A stretch of 64,000 nt of DNA from assembly GCA_907164885.2 (NCBI GenBank), contig OU015496.1, positions 103,196,325 through 103,260,324 on the forward strand. Reading direction: 5' to 3'. The stretch comes from Dolomedes plantarius (Eukaryota; Arthropoda; Arachnida; Araneae; Dolomedidae). Made by a program: the position numbers and the translations under genes. How positions within the stretch are numbered: position 1 is the stretch's first letter; each line of letters begins with the position of its first letter. Shown here one piece after another: positions 59,341-64,000 of this stretch. A model generated the notes under the pieces. It saw nothing but the letters and a program-made list of their open reading frames with translations, did not search any database and was not told the DNA's origin.

Positions 59341-60925
59341 TGCGTAATGTTGGCTACAGATAATATAATGGGAAAGCGCACACAAAAAAAAACTGTATAG
59401 CGCGTATTAATTGCTTGACGAAAAGAAATTCATGCGAAATGGTTGAGAAATGGATGATACGAAGCCCGTGAAGGAATCGAATATTCATCGAATGCGTCGA
59501 GTTCTCATTGGAAATTCGTCAGAAATTTGTCATCAAAGTGACCTTTGCCGAAACTTGAAGAGGTACTAAAAAAAAAGATGCAGTAAGTTTCCAATGAAAG
59601 TTCTCTGCAGGTCATTAGTATGCGATGAATATTTGAGGAAAGGGAAAGATACATTTCATATACTACCGGTAAGGTAACACTCATATATTGGATGAATTTA
59701 ATTTCATGTAAAAGTAGATTACAATCTGCAGAAATAAATTCGTACATATTTATTTTTGCTTGAGGTGGAATACTTAATAATTCTTACGCATCGGAATATA
59801 GTGCATTCTACAAATAAACTTTTAAAGCACTCTCTCAAGTAATTTTAAATAATATTTCAAAATATCACGATGGCTGTAATATTTAAAAATATCTTGTGAT
59901 ATTAGAAAATGGGTCTCAGTTAAAGTAAACTTTTACATTTATTTATTAACATTCTAGTATATACCTATTTATTCCTTTACCGTACTTTTTTTTTCTCTTT
60001 TGAAATGTTTAAAATATCTTTTAAAGTTACAATTTCATCATTCGCTTTTAACGGTTGCATCTTTTTTAATACTCTACGGAGTCTTTGAAAAGTAAAAGTA
60101 TTTTGCAATCAACAATTAGTGGTTGCAGAATATAATATGCAGTGCGTTTTGCGTAGATTTTGATTCAAGGGGTCTCGTCTTCTTTTTGAACGAAATAAAT
60201 TGGTTTAATTTTATTAAAAATTCTTTTTGAAGAATCATGCATCTCGGTAATAAAATTAAATTTGATTTTTGTGAGAACAAAAGAATGTAACTCGCAATCA
60301 GAATGAAAAAAAAGCAATTTTTTTTATTAAATATTTCTATTAATATTATTTAGTCCTGTTGTTACAGCTTCATCGCGCTGGAATACATTTATGACACTTT
60401 CGTTTTTATTGTTTTTAGTAGTTAAAAATTGTATTTAGAATATTAAAAATTTAATTATAAATTTTATTTATACAAACATTTAACCATAAACTACAAGTAG
60501 CTGTATGTCTTCAGCATTCTGAATAATGTTAATATATAAGCAAATTTATTTCTCGGTATTTATAGATAACAGAATATGCTAAAAATATATGGCCGTATGT
60601 GCTTTTTAACAGGAGTGATTGAAATTTTCGGACAAACTTAAGAATTGATAAATCAAATCTCTGTTAGTCGCTTCATAAATCTCTTTTATAAACTTAAAGG
60701 CCTCTTAGAACAGAAAAATATTCTTACTCTCATTTCAAATATATTAGTAATTCTCTACTTCTTTTTATTTTAATATATTTTATGGATTGGTTTTACTCGA
60801 CTGCACATCTGTATTTTTTTCCAATGTGGTAGACATTTGACCTACGAAATTTTCCCATAAACCGTGAATTTGTTGTCATCTTTATTATGGGAATACCATT
60901 CACGTGATACATCAATAATCCCTAC
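59341..60925. other. No recognisable gene
   Basis: AT-rich. The 80-codon minus ORF at 59505-59747 is unassigned. Confidence 0.6.
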
Positions 60926-61162
60926 ATGGATGCTACCGCAAAACTAGACTGATCACCTTCAAGAAATACATCGTGTGGGGGGGGGGGGGCTCGTACCCTC
61001 TTCCCAACCTTATAAATCGCACGGAAGGACATTCCAGTCAACAGATTTTAATGTGCCCTTATTCGACGTAGACACTGTAGCATTCAGTGGCGCTTTTCGG
61101 GACTCGAACCGAACTCCCTCCTTATCGAATCCCAGTGTGTAAACTACTACGTCTCTCCAGAA
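60926..61162 (-). mobile_element. tRNA-derived SINE (family A), minus strand
   Basis: A perfect B box (GGTTCGAGTCCC on the minus strand), a worn A box, then AAAGCGCCACTGAATGC, TACAGTGTCTACGTCG, CACATTAAAATCTGTTGACT and GGGAAGAGGGTACGAG. A run of 13 G (60977-60989) lies in the body. It retains the uninterrupted TTAA region that is split in the copy at 53505-54592. Confidence 0.75.
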
Positions 61163-61302
61163 AGTTCATCTATACAGTAAAATTATATTACTGGGTTATA
61201 ATGCATTTATCGCGTCTTTTATGATACCACAAATATTTAAGTTAATGAAAAGTAGCGACGTACCTTTAAATTTTAAAGTTTACGTATTTGGTGAATTCTT
61301 AA

Positions 61303-61506
61303 CCCTTTGAGGGTCGCCGTTTGCGCAGTGCAAACACCGAAATGTATACTTTTTTTTTCACTGGCATTCAATGTATTTCAGTTAAATGAGCAGAAAAATG
61401 GTTTGTACTGCCATCTGTTATCGGTTTAAAGAAGTAAAATTATTTTGCAACTCAAATTTATAAATCTGTACCATGCAAAAGGTGGAGGTTGTTGCTCCTA
61501 AAAGGG
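61303..61506. mobile_element. PiggyBac-like MITE, 204 bp
   Basis: The ends CCCTTTGAGG and (reverse-complemented) CCCTTTTAGG are flanked by TTAA on both sides (61299-61302 and 61507-61510). A CCCTTT start next to TTAA is the standard piggyBac arrangement. No coding capacity. A related worn copy may lie at 30210-30444. Confidence 0.75.
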
Positions 61507-61510
61507 TTAA

Positions 61511-62047
61511 CAGAGCCCTCAACATGTAAAAGTTACTTTGTTTTATTCCAAACTGTTCACATCGGGAAAATATGTTTGTTGTACTTCTTGTAGTAGTTCA
61601 ACGTTATGCCAACTGAGAAGCATTTTTTTTTTCACTCTGTGACATTTCAGAAGCGTAATTGATGAAATTATCAAGAGGAAATAAATATTTAGATGCTTTC
61701 TTTATGTATAGGATTTATGGAAAGAACTTTAAACATTTCATTCGACCATCATTAATAAGAAAACATACAGAAATGTCGTTTTCAGTGTTGAAGTCTTTTA
61801 GAGCATAAAACTTTTTAGTACAGCTCTGTTTAGACACGCGCTGGAAAATAAATAGTGGCGAACGTTTTGGGTACAATCCAGAATATAAATTGCAAAAAGA
61901 CGCAAATAAATGATTTCGTATAAAGGAAGACACTACTCAGTTTCTGGCAGTTTTTAAAATTTTCTTCGTTTATAAAAAAACGTGAAAGAATCTTATGAGG
62001 GCGTCATAAATGCGACAAAATGAATATGAATTTAATCCTGAGGTATG
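61511..62047. other. No recognisable gene
   Basis: AT-rich. The 72-codon minus ORF at 61715-61933 is unassigned. Confidence 0.6.
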
Positions 62048-62055
62048 CTCTACAT

Positions 62056-62359
62056 CAGGGGTGTCAAACTCACGGCCCGCGACGAACATTTTTGCTGCAC
62101 GGCCAATATATTGGCACACAATAATATATAATAAAATAACCAACGCAGAATTATAATAAGATAGGAAGAATTCGCTAAATGTTTTTTAATAATACTCTTT
62201 TTTTGCTATTATTAAGCAAAATGCATATATTTATGTTGAATATACTGTAATTAGGTAAATAAACCTACGTTTCTATTAATATTGATTTTTTTTTGCGGCT
62301 CACCTATAGTTAAACCTTGTTTGTTTAGCCCAAGGTAGCCTTTGAGTTTCATACCCCTG
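62056..62359. mobile_element. hAT-type MITE, 304 bp, with 8-bp target duplication
   Basis: The left end CAGGGGTGTCAAACTC and the right end, reverse-complemented, CAGGGGTATGAAACTC differ at two of 16 bases. Flanks CTCTACAT (62048-62055) and TTCTACAT (62360-62367) are an 8-bp duplication with one change. CAGGGGTGTCAAACTC-type ends followed by GGCCCGC are common in non-autonomous hATs. No ORF. Confidence 0.88.
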
Positions 62360-62417
62360 TTCTACATATTTCTTTTTTCGACGAGTATACATTTTTCAAA
62401 TAAAATTTTTTTTTAAA

Positions 62418-63101
62418 CTACGGGTTTTGCCCTTAGGTTCGCTACGCTCACTCCTCTGTTATGGCTAATAGCGAGATACATAGGGGTGATTCTCGGGCAA
62501 TGTAACAGCTTCCATCCATTTACTGTTGTCACCCTTAATGCGAAGGGCGTTTCATCACTGTTGAATTATCAGCTTTAAAATTCAATTAAAAATCAAAAAT
62601 TTAAGATATAGACTTGAAATGGGGTTTATATGAATAAGAAAGCTTTCAGCTTCCAGATGATGTAAATATTTTCTTTGTAAGATAAAAACTCGAGGAGCAT
62701 CGATATTACATCCACATAGGGGACGATATTTCTTGAAAAACTGTGTTTCATTTTTTAATGAAAATACTAGTCTGTTTTAAAATATTTTTAAACAAATGAG
62801 GACTAGTTTGAAAGAGAAATATCTGTAGTCTTAGACTGTAAAAAGATCAAAATTCTACGATAATTTTTTTGCGAGTTGTCGTAATCTGAAGATAAAAAAG
62901 TCAATATTTTCCCACAAAACATAAAATTAAAAAAAAAAAACTTAAAGTCGATGAAGATGAGACATGTCTTACTTTGGTCCCTCCATTTTTCTGCATCCAT
63001 TGGTATCGCTCTCGACCGCATACCCCCAGCGATTTCGGAGGAGAGAGCGTGACAAGCTTTTGACAGCGGCAGCGGGAGTTACTTTTTTTTAGAATAGAGG
63101 T
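62418..63101 (-). mobile_element. Helitron-like non-autonomous element, copy B
   Basis: Collinear with 15453-16395: CTAGTGATGTAAATATTTTCT-like text (CAGATGATGTAAATATTTTC), GAGGAGCATCGATATTA, CATACCCCCAGCGATTTCGG and AGAATAGAGG at the end. The terminal hairpin is worn (CTACGGGTTTTGCCC). It lacks 270 bp present in copy A and has an extra CTTAATGCGAAGGGCG insert. Minus ORFs inside (62803-63194) are not shared by copy A. Confidence 0.55.
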
Positions 63102-63112
63102 ACTCTTAAGCA

Positions 63113-63688
63113 AATTTTTAAATTGCTTAATTCTAATGATGTTACTTTTAAGAAATTTGTTGAGGATGGTAAATTTATAACATCTACACATCACTTAAAG
63201 TTTTTATAAAAGACAATTAATATTGGAATACGAGTTATTATTCAAGTTGTTGAGGGACAGGTGCTACTGTCTTTACGTTCAAATTATTACTGCTATTAAA
63301 CTGTCATACATAAAGGGTGAAATTTTAATAAATGAGTCTTAAGCAAACTTTTAAGTTGATTGAATCTACCCATTTCACTTTTGAGAAAGTTTTTGAGGGT
63401 TGTAAATTTATAGCATGTCCAAATCGACTAAAGATTTTATAAAGGACAACTAGTTTCAGATTTCGAATTTTTATTCAACCTGCAGAGGTGCGATTGTCTG
63501 AATGGACCCTTGATTAATGCAATCAAGCTCTTAGATGTAGACTAAAGTTTAAAATATATTACTCTTAAGTGAATGTTTCTGTTGGTTAAATCCATCGATA
63601 TGACTTTTAAGAAAATTTTTGAAGATGGTAAATTTATAATATCTTCAGATCGCCTAAAGTACTGTATTTGTAAGTGACAACTAGCTTA
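63113..63688. repeat. Satellite, 222-228-bp period, running to the right edge
   Basis: Units begin TCTTAAG at 63114, 63341 and 63563. Shared blocks are ACTTTTAAGAAA, GAGGATGGTAAATTTATA, CTAAAG-TTTTATAA-GACAACTAG and, in units 2 and 3, GATTAATGCAATCAAGCTCTTAGAT. Unit 3 is broken by a SINE and resumes at 63868. Confidence 0.85.
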
Positions 63689-63867
63689 AGCCGAACGATA
63701 GCTGAATTGCTAGGACGAAGTATTCGGTCTCATAGTCTATGGGTTCGAGTCCCACCACTGGTATGAATGTTTGTAGCCGTTTGGAATCGATTTTGAGCAG
63801 TAGGTCCTGGTCTAATTAGTCTTGCAGTAAAAAAGGACCGTAGCGCCGCTCTCAACAAAATCAAAAT
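63689..63867 (+). mobile_element. tRNA-derived SINE (family C) inside the satellite
   Basis: The A box ATAGCTGAATTGCTAGGAC and a perfect B box GGGTTCGAGTCCCACC are at tRNA spacing, followed by a roughly 100-bp body and an A-rich tail (AACAAAATCAAAAT). Target duplication: TGACAACTAGCTT before and TGACAACTTGTTT after. Acceptor-stem pairing is missing, so it is not a working tRNA gene. The body differs from families A and B. Confidence 0.8.
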
Positions 63868-64000
63868 TGACAACTTGTTTCGGAAAGCGAGTTATTGTGC
63901 AATCCGCAGCGGTACGATTGTGTAATTGGACAAATGATTAATGCTGTTAAGCTCTTAGATATAGACTAGGATTCAAAATAATAATATAAGTGACAATTAG
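63868..64000. repeat. Satellite unit 3, continued to the window edge
   Basis: It resumes GACAACTTGTTTCGGAAAGC, then GTACGATTGTGTAATTGGAC and TTAAGCTCTTAGATATAGAC, matching unit 2. The array probably continues beyond the window. Confidence 0.85.

Noticed and set aside
63689..63770. A tRNA gene
   Set aside because: Good A and B boxes, but the acceptor stem does not pair, and an A-rich tail plus target duplication mark a SINE.

Overview
This window is AT-rich, repeat-dense eukaryotic DNA with no intact host gene that I can defend. Everything recognisable as protein-coding is a fragment of a mobile element. The mix of element classes suggests an animal, most likely an arthropod: tRNA-headed SINEs in several copies, hAT, Tc1/mariner, pogo/Tigger, PIF/Harbinger-like and TTAA-target DNA transposons, a Helitron-like pair, LINE scraps and very long (TA)n tracts. 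One SINE family resembles repeats I associate with spiders, but that is recollection, not a computed match, so the lineage call is weak.

Layout. 1-700: the C-terminal end of a hAT transposase, running in from the left edge, then a decayed LINE reverse-transcriptase C-terminus. 2970-3819: a Harbinger-type MITE (TAA target duplication) and a mariner-type foldback element. 6840-7310 and 13163-13315: pieces of Tc1/mariner transposases. 15-20 kb: a SINE, a Helitron-like repeat, a pogo-like element with its ends preserved, and another SINE. 20.9-22.2 kb: an odd 162-codon ORF, then a clear OTU-type protease pseudogene of 199 codons in one frame with three stops. 22.5-23.3 kb: a mariner-type element with about 290-bp inverted arms inside (TA)n. 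24.0-24.8 kb: a 264-bp near-palindrome and a complete SINE with poly-A tail and a 12-bp target duplication. 26.8-28.0 kb: a trimeric higher-order satellite interrupted by a 482-bp insertion. 33-37.5 kb: an L1-like coding scrap, a SINE, several hundred bases of (TA)n, and a dead Tc1 transposon. 39.7-42.3 kb: a Tigger remnant, an LTR-like block and a near-identical 134-bp duplication. 53.5-59.3 kb: the most informative part, where elements are inserted into elements. 61-64 kb: piggyBac-like and hAT MITEs, a second Helitron-like copy, and a roughly 225-bp satellite broken by a SINE that runs off the right edge.

Nothing here acts together as a pathway. The interest is insertion history. Several nested insertions can be proved inside the window, because an unoccupied paralogue of the target is also present: two TTAA elements, one TTA element and one SINE in a satellite. 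I found no convincing undescribed gene system. The best leads are the OTU pseudogene with its neighbouring ORF, and the TTAA element family.
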